DNA of 64,000 bases from Pseudognaphalium luteoalbum (taxonomy: Eukaryota; Streptophyta; Magnoliopsida; Asterales; Asteraceae). Position 1 is the first letter of the stretch, and every line of letters starts with the position of its first letter. The translations under genes were made by a program, and so were the position numbers. Positions 1 to 11,186 of the stretch are shown here, in pieces. The notes below the pieces were generated by a model. The model did not search any database. It was given only the letters and a program-made list of their open reading frames with translations, and was not told the DNA's origin. The stretch lies in contig OY730196.1 in the NCBI GenBank assembly GCA_963422505.1, positions 62,216,320-62,280,319 on the forward strand, given 5' to 3'.

Positions 1-739
1 CATGCGACGCTTATAGCGTCACTTGGGGCTTAGGCGTCACTTAGGAAGTGACGCATGAAATGGCAGAATCTGAGTGAGGGTGCCACTTATGGAAGTGACG
101 CATAGTGAGGCGTCACTAAGGTAGTGTCGGGTGTTAGTGTCGGGTAAGGGTTCTAGGCGTCACTAGACAAGTGACGGAGGTAAGTGTCGGGAAAAAGGGG
201 TTTTATGCGGCACTTATGCAAGTGACACAAGATTAGGGCTTTTAGCGACACTCAACGCGTCACTTAAGTGACGCATGAAGTGACGCTATACTGCAGTCAT
301 CGTTGCGACACTTAAGGCTGTTGACGGATTTTTGAGCCAAAAATGAGTTTTTCGGTTTCCGTTTGGTATGATTCTTTTACCCAACCCTTATATGGACATT
401 TTAAGCTTAAAGAAACAACTAAAACTTAAAAACACTTGAAATCGAACGGTTTCGAGTTTTTGTCGGAAACTTACAAGTTAACGTGCGAGAAATCCGGAAA
501 GATGGGAATGTAGATCGTGACGCGGTGGTTCTTTTCTTCCAAATGAGTAAAACGATTTGAGCGAGTTTGGTGCTGTTATTTTGTAAATTATGGTGATGGT
601 GGTTTGGTAGTAAGATGAGAGAAAAAGAGAGTAAGAGAGAGAGTGTGAGATGGTGGGAATGAGGGGGAAAGGAGAAAGGGAGGGGGTTTTGGTGGAGCCT
701 CCTCCACTCAGTCTCCGTCACTATACTCCCCGTGGTGTT

Positions 740-2231
740 TGATGCTGTGTAAACAGAGTCAAAATTATATATGGAAATACCTTCTTACTATACACAACTC
801 AGGCAAGAATACCTGGTCGTAATATAGTATAGCTTGATAAGTCCGAGTCGAATACAGGGAACGGACGTTAATTCAAATAAAATGGAAAATTATATAAAAT
901 AATAAAAACAAATAAAAGAGGGGAACGTTTTAGTTCCGTTTGAACAATTGGAAAACAATTATGAAAATTGATTTATTAAATAAAACTTAGTTAGAAAATA
1001 AAGAAATGGTCAAATAATTAATTAAATAAAATATTTAATTCAAATGATAAAAGAAACACAATTGTTTAGATTATTTTTCCTCAGAATCTGATTATCATTT
1101 TATTGAATTGCTAATATATGGATTTTATTGTGACATAACAAGTGTATCAATTACCCTTACAAGATCAATTGATTAAACACAATCAAGAAAGATATAAAGT
1201 TGTTTTCAACCCGTTAACAGTTCAATTTAACGTTATCCACCAAATTATATTATGAATTAAAACTGCACCATTTATATGATTTACTTTTACAACTTAAATC
1301 AACAAAGTTTATAACTAATCAATTGCTATCACGCTCATTACCAATTATTAATCATAATTAACCCTAGCCTATCAAACTCAATCTATTTAGCGATAATCAT
1401 CAATTAAAACTAACAATTATCAATAATGATCAATCAATAAAGAACTCAATCATAAATCAATGAATCATCACGCTAGGTTATCATCAATAATCAATAATTA
1501 AACATGGATCATCAAGTAAACATATAAACATTCATAAAATCCAATATAAATCCGCAATTCAATAATCAAATCATCATCTGAGTATTATCATCTAAACAAT
1601 TGTATTAAAACCTTAGCCACTCATATTATAATTGAAAATCAGAATCGAAATCGAAATCATAATCATAATCAAATGAAAAGAAGTAATGTATTCGAACCGA
1701 ACAAATCGAAGAACATGAATTGGCAATGGAAAAGGATTAATTTCTTTTGCTTCTTATCATCAAAATGCTCCAAATGAAGGTTTGGGAATGGTGAAAATCG
1801 GCTGCCCAAGAAATTAGAGTGATAACCCTTCAAATGAAAATAAAATGAATATTTAGGGTTTATGTCGACTCAATCCATACGCCGTATGGAATTTCCATAC
1901 GCCGTATGGATTGAAAAGCCCATGGATCTTGCCCGCGTAAACTGGCGGCCCGGCTCATCCAATCCATACGCCATATGGAATTTCCATACGCCGTATGGAT
2001 TGCAAATTTCAACTTTACAGCCACTCGACTTCCAATCTTCAAACTTTAATCTTTTTAGCTATTATTCTTCAATATTAGCCCATTTTCTGCTTCTTTTCCA
2101 ATTCAAGCTCCAATCAACTCCTAAATGCAAATATGAACGAAATGAGTATCAAATTCAAATGAAATGCATAAGAAATCTATTGAATAAAGGGGTAATTAGC
2201 ACTATAAAATAGCACATTTTGGGGTTCATCA
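740..2231 (-). mobile_element. Athila-like solo LTR, 1492 bp, TSD GTGTT
   Basis: The element reads TGATG...CATCA on the plus strand and is flanked by GTGTT at 735-739 and 2232-2236; the uninterrupted target is seen in the sister LTR near 18490. It is related to the layer-3 LTRs at 40612-42094: both have a block reading CAGGGAACG about 115-150 bp from the TGATG end, in the same orientation, so its sense strand is minus. No internal region or second LTR is present, which fits LTR-LTR recombination. Bases 1620-1740 hold simple AATC/AATCG-rich sequence. Confidence 0.9.
1875..1998. repeat. palindrome array, CCATACGCCGTATGG
   Basis: Four copies of a 15-bp odd palindrome (arms CCATACG and CGTATGG around a single C) lie at 1875-1889, 1895-1909, 1964-1978 and 1984-1998; the third has one changed base. 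Pairs are separated by AATTT, making each pair a larger near-palindrome. The array is inside the solo LTR 740-2231. Confidence 0.9.
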
Positions 2232-2622
2232 GTGTTCGTTTCCCCGGTCGTTTATACGTTAAATAATTATTTCATATGTTTAAATATACGTTTTAAAATA
2301 TGAATAATTATCCATTATTTTTGTCGAAATATTTTACCAAACTCTTAATAGTTGAATTATAAGATATTATATTATTTAATGTTTGTACTAAATAATATTA
2401 TATTATTTAATAAAATTGTTCACCAACATCCGTATAATTTGAATCGAATTACATTCAATGTAGAGACGTGTACGATTTAATCAAATCATATGATTGTATA
2501 TATTCAACAATATATATATATGTATATATATCGATACATTAATTAGCCTAACACAGAACTAATAACATGTATTAACAGTTAATTAAGAACTAATTACTAG
2601 TCCTAATTTGGCGGGTGTTACA

Positions 2623-2640
2623 TTCTCCCCCTGTTAAGAG
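2623..2640 (-). other. polypurine tract of the left chromovirus
   Basis: On the minus strand a purine-rich run containing AACAGGGGGAGAA ends directly at the 3' LTR (TGTAACACC). This is the position of the plus-strand DNA primer in LTR retroelements. A closely similar tract is found at 59631-59646. Confidence 0.85.
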
Positions 2641-2656
2641 AATTTCATCCCGAAAT

Positions 2657-4130
2657 TTAGCTTGAAGTCGCGTTCGATGCAGGGTCAGAGAATAACTGAG
2701 GATGCTTGAGTCTCATTTGGTCTTCCCGTTCCCAAGTGAATTCCGGACCACGCGGCGAATTCCACCTGACCTTAACGATGGGAATACGACTTTGCTTGAG
2801 TTGTTTGACCTCACGGTCTATGATTTCGGCAGGTTCTTCAAAAAAAATGGAGTTTGTCATTGACGCGAATCTCGTCGAGTGGGATGATGAGTGTCTTGTC
2901 AGACAAGCATTTCTTTAGGTTAGAAATGTGAAAAGTAGGGTGCACGCTGCTGAGCTCAGCTGGCAGCTGCAGTCGATATGCCACGGGGCTAATCCTTTCG
3001 AGGATCTCAAAAGGCCCAATGTACCTGGGATTTAACTTCCCGCGTTTTCTGAATCGGATTACGCCTTTCCAAGGTGATACTTTCAAGAGTACTCGATCCC
3101 CAACTTGGAACTCGAGGGGTTTGCGTCTCACGTCAGCATAACTTTTCTGACGATCACGTGCGGCTTTGAGTCGGTTTTGGATTTCAATAATTTTCTCAGT
3201 GGTTTCGTGTATGCGTTCAGGACCAGTGAGTTGACTGTCTCCCACCTCGGTCCAACAGATCGGTGATCGGCACTTACGACCGTACAGTGCCTCGAATGGT
3301 GCAGCCTTAATGCTGGTACGATAACTGTTATTGTAGGAAAACTCACACAGTGGCAGGTGTCTTTCCCAGTTTGCACCGAAGTCAACTACGCAAGCTCGTA
3401 GCATGTCTTCCAGTGTCTGAATAGTTCGTTCATTTTGGCCATCGGTTTGAGGATGGTATGCGGTACTCATATCAAGACGGGTTCCCAACGATTTTTGAAG
3501 TGATTGCCAAAAGTGAGATGTGAAGCGAGCATCCCTGTCAGAGATAATCGAGGTTGGGACACCGTGTCGAGAAACAATTTCTTTGACGTAGATTTGTGAG
3601 AGGCATTCCATTTTATCGGTTTTCTTGATTGCCAGGAAATGAGTAGATTTGGTGAGTCGATCAACGATCACCCAAATGGTATCGCAACCGCTCGATGATT
3701 TGGGCAGTTTGGTTATGAAATCCATGGCGATTTGTTCCCATTTCCATTTAGGAATGCTGGGTTGTTGAAGTAAACCAGAAGGCTTTTGATGTTCGGTTTT
3801 GACTTTCGAGCAAGTAAGGCACTTGCTGACATAGGTGGCGATTTCGGCTTTCATGTTCGACCACCAATAGAATTCCTTGATGCCGTGATACATTTTGTTG
3901 GCTCCCGGATGGATAGAATATTTGGACTTGTGAGCTTCATCCATCACCGAGTCTCGCAGGTTCCCAAAACTATGCAACCAGATTCGATTTGAGAAGTACC
4001 TAACACCATTAGGTTTGATTTCGAATTGCTTTTCGATGCCTCGTAAGGCTTCACTTTTGACATTTTCGGGTTTCAAAGCTTCGAGTTGAGCGATATGAAT
4101 CTGAATGTTGAGATCATTATGAATGGTCAT
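2657..4130 (-). pseudogene. integrase with chromodomain-like C terminus (broken)
   Basis: From 4130 down the frame encodes an integrase. There is a zinc-binding region with HPG and a CLTC pair, then catalytic aspartates in AMDFITKLP and SDRDARF, a glutamate in DGQNERT, and the GKRGKLNPRYIGPFEIL module. The frame ends at 2838, where a run of eight A (plus strand) has changed length. Coding continues in another frame at 2657-2860 with a chromodomain-like tail (KVRWNSPRGPEFTWE). Integration function is therefore lost. The upstream boundary is not a true start: the frame is continuous with RNase H through a stop at 4146-4148. Confidence 0.93.
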
Positions 4131-4145
4131 ACTGAGGGCTCGAAC

Positions 4146-5036
4146 TCAAAGTGGTTTCGGCCGTTCCTTTCGACTGAGGGCATCGGCAACAACATTTGCC
4201 TTGCCTAGGTGGTATTTAATTTCGCAGTCATAATCGGTGAGCAACTCAACCCAGCGACGCTGTCGCATATTAAGGTCTTTTTGGTCGAAGATGTGTTGGA
4301 GACTTTTGTGATCAGTGAATATGGTACTTTTGGTACCATAGAGGTAGTGTCTCCATATTTTAAGGGCGAACACCACGGCCCCTAGCTCGAGGTCGTGAGT
4401 CGTGTAGTTCTTCTCATGAACTTTGAGTTGTTGGGAAGCGTAAGCAATGACCTTGTCTCGTTGCATCAACACGCAACCGAGACCTTGGTGGGAAGCATTG
4501 CAGTATACCACGAAGTCGTCGGTGCCTTCGGGTAAGGATAGAATAGGAGCACTGCAAAGCTTGAGTTTTAATAGCTGGAATGCTGACGCTTGTTTATCAG
4601 TCCAATTGAACTTCTTTTCCTTTTGAGTCAGTGTCGTGAGTGGTTGAGCTATTTTGGAGAAATTTTCGATGAAACAACGATAATAACCGGCCAAACCTAG
4701 AAATTGGCGTACCTCGGTTGGAGTGGTTGGCGCTTGCCAGTCTTTGATAGCCTCGATTTTCGATGGGTCGACGTGAATTCCTTGACTATTAACAACAAGT
4801 CCAAGGAATTGACCGGATTGTATCCAGACTCACACTTGGAGAATTTGGCATATAACTCCTCGTGTTTGAGCTGTTCTAGAATGGTTTTGAGGTGTTGCGC
4901 ATGTTCTTGTTCATTGCGCGAATAGATGAGAATGTCATCGGTAAATACAATGACAAACTTGTCGAGGTAAGGTTTGCACACCCGATTCATAAGGTCCATG
5001 AATACAGCCGGTGCGTTTGTTAACCCGAAGGGCATC
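4146..5036 (-). pseudogene. reverse transcriptase C-terminal part and RNase H (broken)
   Basis: Starting at the insertion point of the Athila-like element, the frame continues from MPFGLTNAP to the catalytic FTDD box (usually F[IV]DD). It then shifts near 4828, where one base is missing in the KCEF region. RNase H follows from MAGYYRCF to DALSRKERPK. The first RNase H catalytic aspartate is replaced by asparagine (YCNASHQG, normally YCDAS). The stop at 4146 is TGA in place of CGA, a CpG-decay type change, after which the frame runs on into integrase. The N-terminal half of the enzyme lies at 13347 and above. Confidence 0.92.
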
Positions 5037-7376
5037 TGATGCGCGCGTCGTGAGCGGTTCGCAACGCCGATCGGTGGGTGTTTTAAATTTGTATTTGCTG
5101 GGGTCTAAGTGTGACTTACTAATACTGAACCAAAGGCTAGTAGATGGTAAGTATGACCTAGAGTCGTTCTTAAAGAGAAACTGAATTGAAACGGAGGTGA
5201 TCCAATCCACCTTTCTTTTCTAGTAAAGGTTTTAAAAGAGTGCGTTGGGGGTTTTTGGTTTAGTTAATTAAGTAAACTAAATAAAGCGAATAAAAGATAA
5301 TTGTAAATCAGATAATAAAAGGAGTATTTGTTGTGAATTCATTAGCTTATAATGTAGGACGATGACTTGTAGGGAAAATGTTTACTAAATTTGGAATGTT
5401 CACTAGACTTGGTAGTTTATGGTATAACCGATAGATTCTCTATTAGTCGGTTATCAACTAATATGTCACGAGAAACCACGGTGTCATGATTCTGATCAGA
5501 CAGGCAATGCTCAACTCTCCACACTCTCCTGTGAGGGAGTCAGTGGCCCTTGTTATTGAACACATTTGCTCGTGGGCGAAGGAATAGAGTAGCAAGTCTA
5601 CAACAAGTCTAACCGTTCTTAATACCATAAAGACTATAAATTTAGCAGACAACTAACTTAGCAAATACGTTCGGACTTAGTTGATCAATTCCTATTAATG
5701 AAGTTTAAGCATGGTAAGCGAAGGAAAGTGTTGAGGTTTCTTGCGTACCTTACTTTAAATTTCATAGGTTAAGGAAAAGTATCGATTTAAGTTGGATTTT
5801 AAACTTGCCTTTCTCAATACAATTAACAAATCCCTAGGCTTTCGTAAATGGTTATTTAGCCTATAGCCTACCTAATCTAATCTAATTAAAACACTAATTA
5901 AAATGCTGACGGCTTTTTGCATAAAGTTAAACCCAGACCATGTCGGAAAATGCTATGGTAGTCCACAATGTATTTAATCGTTTACTGATGTTTCCATTGT
6001 GAATTCAATTGCTTCACGATGTTTACATGATAAGTACATTGTGATTTCAAGTGTACAATACTCATAGAAATTCCACGTAATCACATTGCATTTTATGATG
6101 CTCGCATGACGTTACAATTAAAACCATAGTTTTACACAGATAACTATTGACCAAGTAGTAAGGTTCGCGACTCCTCTTTACAAGGTTACAATCACGTTTG
6201 TTAATCGAAAGGCGAATGTAAGTTTTAGGTTTAAAATCATAAGGTAAATCCGTTCATAAAGTTTCCATTTTAACGTCAATCCATAATACAACTACCTTCG
6301 GTCGTTACCGGCTTCCATGCGTTTGTACTTTGCTCGAAAGCATTTCCAGCACTATACCAAGTAGACAGTCGAATAGGGGCCGTCATATTATTTCACGACG
6401 CAATTAAAGTCATCCTACAATTACATATGCTAACTACATCACAAAAAATACAATAGTAATCTACTCGCTAATCATGGCACAAACTATCTCTAGCATAATT
6501 AAAGTATACATATTTAATCAAGATAGATAAGGATAGAAATAACCGATATTAATATGCGAGAAGGAATAGACTTGAATTAATAAGAGTTGCTCCAAGCGTA
6601 CACCAAAGATTACAAATACGTTCCTCACCAAAGATTACAAATACGTTCCTCACCAAGGACTACAAGCACGTTCCTTGCTTCTATTTTAACTAGCCTTACT
6701 AATTTAAAGTAAGAAAATAAAGAAAGAAAGAAAAGCTAGAAGCTAGAGAAAGAAAGTGTGAAACTGTGAAGGTGCCTAGGTGTGTTGGTGTGTTTTTGAA
6801 AATGAGCCTCATGCCTCCCATTTATAGGAGAGTTTTGGTGCATTTTAGCAAGTGGAAGCTCACAATAGCAAAAGGTGGAAAAGGTGGTGGCATCGGGTAC
6901 GAAAAAACACGTAAAGGTCTAGCACCGGGTACATGAAAGAACCAAAAAGCGGGAAGCATGCAGGGGGTGGCAGCCGGCGGTGGCTAGGTGGCAGCCGGCG
7001 GCAGCTGGCTGCTATCTGCACCAGTCCGCTGCCTGTTGCCTCGTTTCTCGATTCGTGCGTCTTTTCTTCGTTATGCGTCCGTTTGTGTTGCTTCTTTTTT
7101 CGTTGGATTCGTAATTCAAAAACGAAGCTTTTGTTGAAAAGAAATCCCAAAAATATGTCTCTGAACTTTAGATGTGTCGTACGAATCGTTTGGATCTTCC
7201 GGCGTACGTAGAATCTTCATTCTTCGTCCGTTTTTGTTGATTTTCATCGTGCAACCTTGTTTTGACCATCTTGGCATAATACTATTGATTTGTAATGTTT
7301 TTGAGTTAAAGTGCCAAGAATCGTTCCAGAATGAGAGAGATATCGGTAGTAAAAACGGACTTTTTACGCGATATCA
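5037..7376 (-). repeat. left (3') LTR of the Athila-like element
   Basis: This 2340-bp LTR is repeated at 11187-13341. It contains a predicted minus-strand TATA box (6817-6830) and, upstream of it in the sense direction, CCGGCGG-rich near-palindromes (6965-7012). Small open frames here, for example 5458-5652 and 6860-7150, recur in the right LTR without looking like proteins. Confidence 0.9.
6817..6830 (-). promoter_or_regulatory. LTR TATA box
   Basis: The minus strand reads CTCCTATAAATGGG. A matching box is in the right LTR at about 12747-12760, and an equivalent CTATAAATAC box is in the related layer-1 LTR (60911-60920). The position inside the LTR and its conservation suggest the retrotransposon promoter; no transcript evidence is available. 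Confidence 0.6.
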
Positions 7377-8974
7377 AGTATCCCACACTTAGAACTTTGC
7401 TTATCCTCAAGCAAACTCGATTTTCAACATGGTTAAAGATAAAATAATTTTAAGGCAGAACTTTTTACTAAGGGGTTTTGGGAAAGTAAAATACTTGTTC
7501 TTTGAAAAGGAAGGACTGTAATCTTTAGGAGCATGCTTTTGATCTTTGATCTTGGATACATGACTAGGCGATCCTCTCAAGGTGGTCACTCAAATCACTC
7601 AAAGTGTTTAGGGTTTCCTATTCTATTATATTATTAATCACTCAGAACGCCAGTCATGTATCGTTTATCATCATAGGCTTGATCGAGAATTAAATCGTTA
7701 CCTTTTAGGTGAACGTGAAGTTGATCTAGCCACAATCATTCAATGAGAGGGGATGTAAGGTTTTTGGAGTGGAAGGTTGGTGGTATGAGAGGGGGTTGTG
7801 TTGGTTCTTCATAGGTTTTCTTTTTGGTGAAGCGGAAAGTTGAAAGTTTGAATTTTTCGGGAGGATTGACGCCCTTTTCTTTCGGGAGGAGTCTTTTCTC
7901 CATTTGACTTTCTTTTCTTCGAGTTTTCTTGGATACTTTCTTTCTTTGACGTCATATCCTTGTGACTTCTCTTCTTTCATCTTTGGAACTTTTTATGAAG
8001 TTTGAAGGATGCTTTTGAGTAGGTAAGGGGTAACGTATTTATTTTCGGGTGTATGGATGGGTTCAAGAATGATGTGATTCGATCTCCTTTTTGATCACCA
8101 GTTCGGATTCGAAATGCATAACAAGAGCAAGTTCTGATTCTAAACGCATACATCAGCACACTCAAGAATCGAAAAAGTGAAGCATTAAAAGTGAATGCTT
8201 TTCATATGACTCAAGATACCTCACGAATCGAAAGTTGGGTTGTTGTGTGCTTAGTCTTGCGATGCTCTTTATGGGATTACTAAACTAATTTTTCAGAAGA
8301 ATCTGTATTTTATTTGTCCTTTTTCCCAAAGTAAATCATTCTTCGTCTAAAATTTTTCATTTTCAACACATTTTTAACTCAATTTTGAAAATTTTGTTTA
8401 CTTTTTTGGAGAAGGATGGTCTTATAAAGAGCAACGATTTTAGAATCAAGCATATACCATTACCATCTGACAGTAGTGCAACTACTGCTATCCCACACTT
8501 AAAAAAAACATCATCCTCGATGTTGTACTAAGCTCTGAATGGGGTAAAATCTCACACTTAGGGTTTTAAATATCTAAGTTGCATTCTTTCAGTGTGTGTT
8601 GGGTTTGAATCCCACACTTAGTGATAAGCATATTGGATATGGTATATTTAAAACGAATGAAAGAGACGGTATAGAAGTACTCCCCGGTGGTTGCAGTGTT
8701 CCTTTGGTGCATTTGTCGGATCCGTCTTGTTTGGTGCATTCTTGATCAAGTCTTCTTGTGATTGGTCTCGTAGGTGTGAACACTTCAGATCTATGATTCT
8801 TCGGGTGTTGATGCTTCCTTGCAGGCTAGAGCATGTTTCGTATGATCCGAGTGTGAAAGATAGTCGGAGATTTCATCACTTCTTGAAAATTAAATTGCAG
8901 AAATGTAAAAACAAACATGGGTTGCCTCCCGAGAAGCGCTCTTTTAAAGTCGAGAGCTCGACTTAGTCCTTTCT
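7377..8974 (-). other. 3' untranslated region of the Athila-like element with repeated PPT-like motifs
   Basis: No convincing coding region. Four copies of a motif reading [CT]CCACACTTA or CTCACACTTA on the plus strand (TAAGTGTGGG in the sense direction) lie at 7381-7391, 8491-8501, 8551-8560 and 8611-8620. The first is beside the LTR and is the likely polypurine tract. The minus-strand frame at 7726-7980 is lysine- and serine-rich low-complexity sequence that I do not count as a gene. Confidence 0.65.
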
Positions 8975-9973
8975 TCAGATGATGATGTTAGATGCGTCCC
9001 TGGTGCTGGATTGGTTATCGTTATTCCTTGGTAAGCTGTAGCGTGGAGGGAAGTATCGCAGGAATTGCTCCATCATGTCGGCAATGAGAGTTGGTGGAGT
9101 GGTGGATTCCATCCTGAAGCTCTTGAAGTGATCAGTGGCCAGTCGGTCGAGGATTGCCATCCCATAGCTGATGTATCGAACTGCCCTTGTGACCGGTCCG
9201 TTAGGGTCAATTCGGGTGCAGGTGTAAGTTCGAACAATTTCACGCTGTGGGTGGTTTCTTCCTATTGAGGTGATTAAAGCCATGAATTCAGTTTTCACTT
9301 CTTCAAAATCATTGGCCAATGGGTCTCCTCCGAAGGATCTAGTGGCTTGGCATACTTGTCTAATGAGTTGATGTTGTTCGTGGTTGAAGGGAAAATCCGA
9401 GTCAGTGAAGACGTAGGTTAACTTGCTGAATATTTCGCGGTATCCGTTGCGGTAAGCGTCAATTTCTATGTCTTCTTCATCATACATTCCACGCAGTCGA
9501 TCTATTACATATGATGCTAAGTTGACTGGTGACATGTGCCAATAACGTGTTGGAATGTCACGGGTGTTTTCTTCGAATGCTGCTTGACTTAGTTCATCAA
9601 TTATTAGTTCCACGTGATGACCAATAGTGGAGTGAATGACGTTCCTGAAGTTTGAAGTTGTGAGATGTTCTCCAGTTTCGATGAGATTTAGAAGGGTTCT
9701 AAGATCTCCCACCATTCTTATGTCAGCATAATTCTGTGGATTTCCAGTAGCTCTTTCAAGATGGGTTCTCATTGATGCAAGTATAGCCTTCTGACTTGAT
9801 GAGTAGGGAAAAGCTGATCCGGCTAAGGCACAATATACTTTTTGGTATATTTGCCTTTGGTTGCTGCAGAATTCGACTTCTCCCATTGGGTAGTCTGGCC
9901 TTTCTGGCTGTTGGGCTTCTCTGGTGACTTGTTCTTGAAGGGAATCGGAGAACTCTTGGATATGTCTGAGCAA
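8975..9973 (-). CDS. ORF X, copy 1: unknown conserved protein of Athila-like elements (N-terminally truncated)
   Basis: An open frame of about 332 codons without stops. It is homologous to the 410-residue ORF X at 53618-54850: both have FPYS..Q...L followed by an ATGN segment (residues 55-78 here), a segment around IIDE(L/F), and an R.Y.CT...G motif near residue 248. There is no ATG at the front: a stop lies about 4 bases above 9973 and the foreign LTR fragment begins at 9990, so the N terminus was lost; the first ATG is residue 30. Two parts, around residues 55-98 and 194-238, look like diverged copies of one helical unit. I recognise no known domain. It is the only coding region left in its element, downstream of the 5' LTR and therefore in the slot normally taken by gag. 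Confidence 0.7.
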   Translation of the reverse strand: MLRHIQEFSDSLQEQVTREAQQPERPDYPMGEVEFCSNQRQIYQKVYCALAGSAFPYSSSQKAILASMRTHLERATGNPQNYADIRMVGDLRTLLNLIETGEHLTTSNFRNVIHSTIGHHVELIIDELSQAAFEENTRDIPTRYWHMSPVNLASYVIDRLRGMYDEEDIEIDAYRNGYREIFSKLTYVFTDSDFPFNHEQHQLIRQVCQATRSFGGDPLANDFEEVKTEFMALITSIGRNHPQREIVRTYTCTRIDPNGPVTRAVRYISYGMAILDRLATDHFKSFRMESTTPPTLIADMMEQFLRYFPPRYSLPRNNDNQSSTRDASNIII

Positions 9974-9989
9974 AGTTTAGGGCACTGGT

Positions 9990-11186
9990 TGTAACACCCC
10001 GCAAATTTAAACGCGATTACGTACACTAAACATTTGCATTTTAGGCTAATTCCCTAACATTGAGTGAATTCACAACGCATTTTAGAGGTAAGTCTAGCAA
10101 AGCCCAACTAGTTAATACGTGTGGTATTACAATTCATAATTAATGTAATTATGTACAGAACGATGTTAACAACGCGAAAAAAATATACGACTGTTGGTGA
10201 ACAAAATTATTTAATTAGATGAAATTATTAAACAACATTAACATTTATTAAATATTATGTTGATAATATTTACGAAGTATTTTGTAACGTGTAAACTGAA
10301 ACAACTAGAAACACATCCGTAAAACAAAAATAAAACAAGTTATAATTTTATAACTCAACTAAATTATTTCTATAAAATATCTATAGTAAAAATATATTCA
10401 TATACGTATTTAAAAACTTTTTAGCGACACAATACTTACGTTGCAAAACTCAGAACCTTAAAAACACATGTTTTTCACTAAGTGTCGGAACCAGATTTTA
10501 CCACTTGATTTTTCTCCGAATTTGAAATTCGAACGCGTTTTCACTACAGCAACATAGTAGAAATAAAAATTTTCACTACAGCTCGACCCCAGCCAGGGGC
10601 TCTGCCCCTTGGACCCCGCCAGGGGTTGCCACCCCTTGGACCCCGCTACCAGGGGCGCTGCCCCCGGACCCCCGTACACAATTTCATACCTTATGAAACA
10701 CCATGAAACAATAAATTACACCTTGAAATGTTTCACAAAATATCACCAACGTCTCGTGTCGAACTTACAAAATAAACTAGGATCTTTCATTAATAAACGA
10801 GTAACATGGTTAAACTGTTAGCCAATAGCTTATATGATTATTCCTACGTTTAGGTAGTTAGTGACCTACTTGGATTTAGGCTTTGCTAGTGCTTGCGACT
10901 TTACTTAGCTCAACAGGTGAGTTCACAGCCCCACCTTTAACTGTTTTACTACTTTCAACTTGGGGTGAGAAACATAGTCAACTGCTTTATTGGTTGCCAT
11001 AACTGCTTTTACTTACATGATTGTATACTTGTTTTACTTTAACGATTAGAGTACTGTAAACTGTTGAACTCTTACACAAAACTGGTATTTATGAAATAAC
11101 ATTTTCATACAATAAACTTGGTAAACTTGTTTGGTAAACCGAAGAACGACCGGTACTTTTATGTAAACGCTGGAGAACGACCAGGC
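9990..11186 (+). mobile_element. chromovirus LTR fragment
   Basis: It starts TGTAACACCCCGC like a chromovirus LTR in plus orientation. It shares ordered landmarks with the solo LTR 32020-34564: the CTAAGTGTCG block near 10480, the GC-rich hairpin block (10583-10674) and the GAGTTCACAGCCCC block near 10920. It ends without the GGGTGTTACA terminus near 11186, where the Athila-like LTR resumes part way in. The 5'-most roughly 260 bp of that LTR, its primer site and the N terminus of ORF X are missing, so this is an insertion followed by deletion. Both ends are estimated by alignment by eye. Confidence 0.75.
10583..10674. repeat. GC-rich triple-hairpin block (copy 1)
   Basis: A roughly 90-bp block of three short GC-rich inverted repeats (for example GGGGCTCTGCCCC and GGGGCGCTGCCCC around CAGGGGTTGCCACCCCTTGG). 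It stands out in AT-rich surroundings and is repeated at 17519-17608 (inverted) and 33394-33485. Confidence 0.85.

Larger units (their letters stand above)
1..2622 (-). repeat. 3' LTR of the left chromovirus (partial, with nested solo LTR)
   Basis: Bases 1-739 match 17758-18480 of the 5' LTR almost base for base, and 2232-2622 match its distal part. The match is broken only by the 740-2231 insertion. The LTR starts on the minus strand with TGTAACACCCGCC (read back from 2622), next to the polypurine tract. The left part is cut by the window edge. Bases 1-305 carry the palindromic GTGACGC array described under 17755-18065. The stretch 419-721 has an open frame, but it is LTR sequence. Confidence 0.92.

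Noticed and set aside
419..721. 100-codon minus-strand open frame
   Set aside because: Lies wholly in an LTR, is low-complexity (His/Leu/Ser-rich) and has no splice or domain context; the sister LTR at about 18180-18480 carries the same sequence.
5458..5652. 64-codon minus-strand frame recurring at 11413-11619
   Set aside because: Recurs only because it is in both LTRs of the Athila-like element; no domain and no conservation beyond the DNA repeat.
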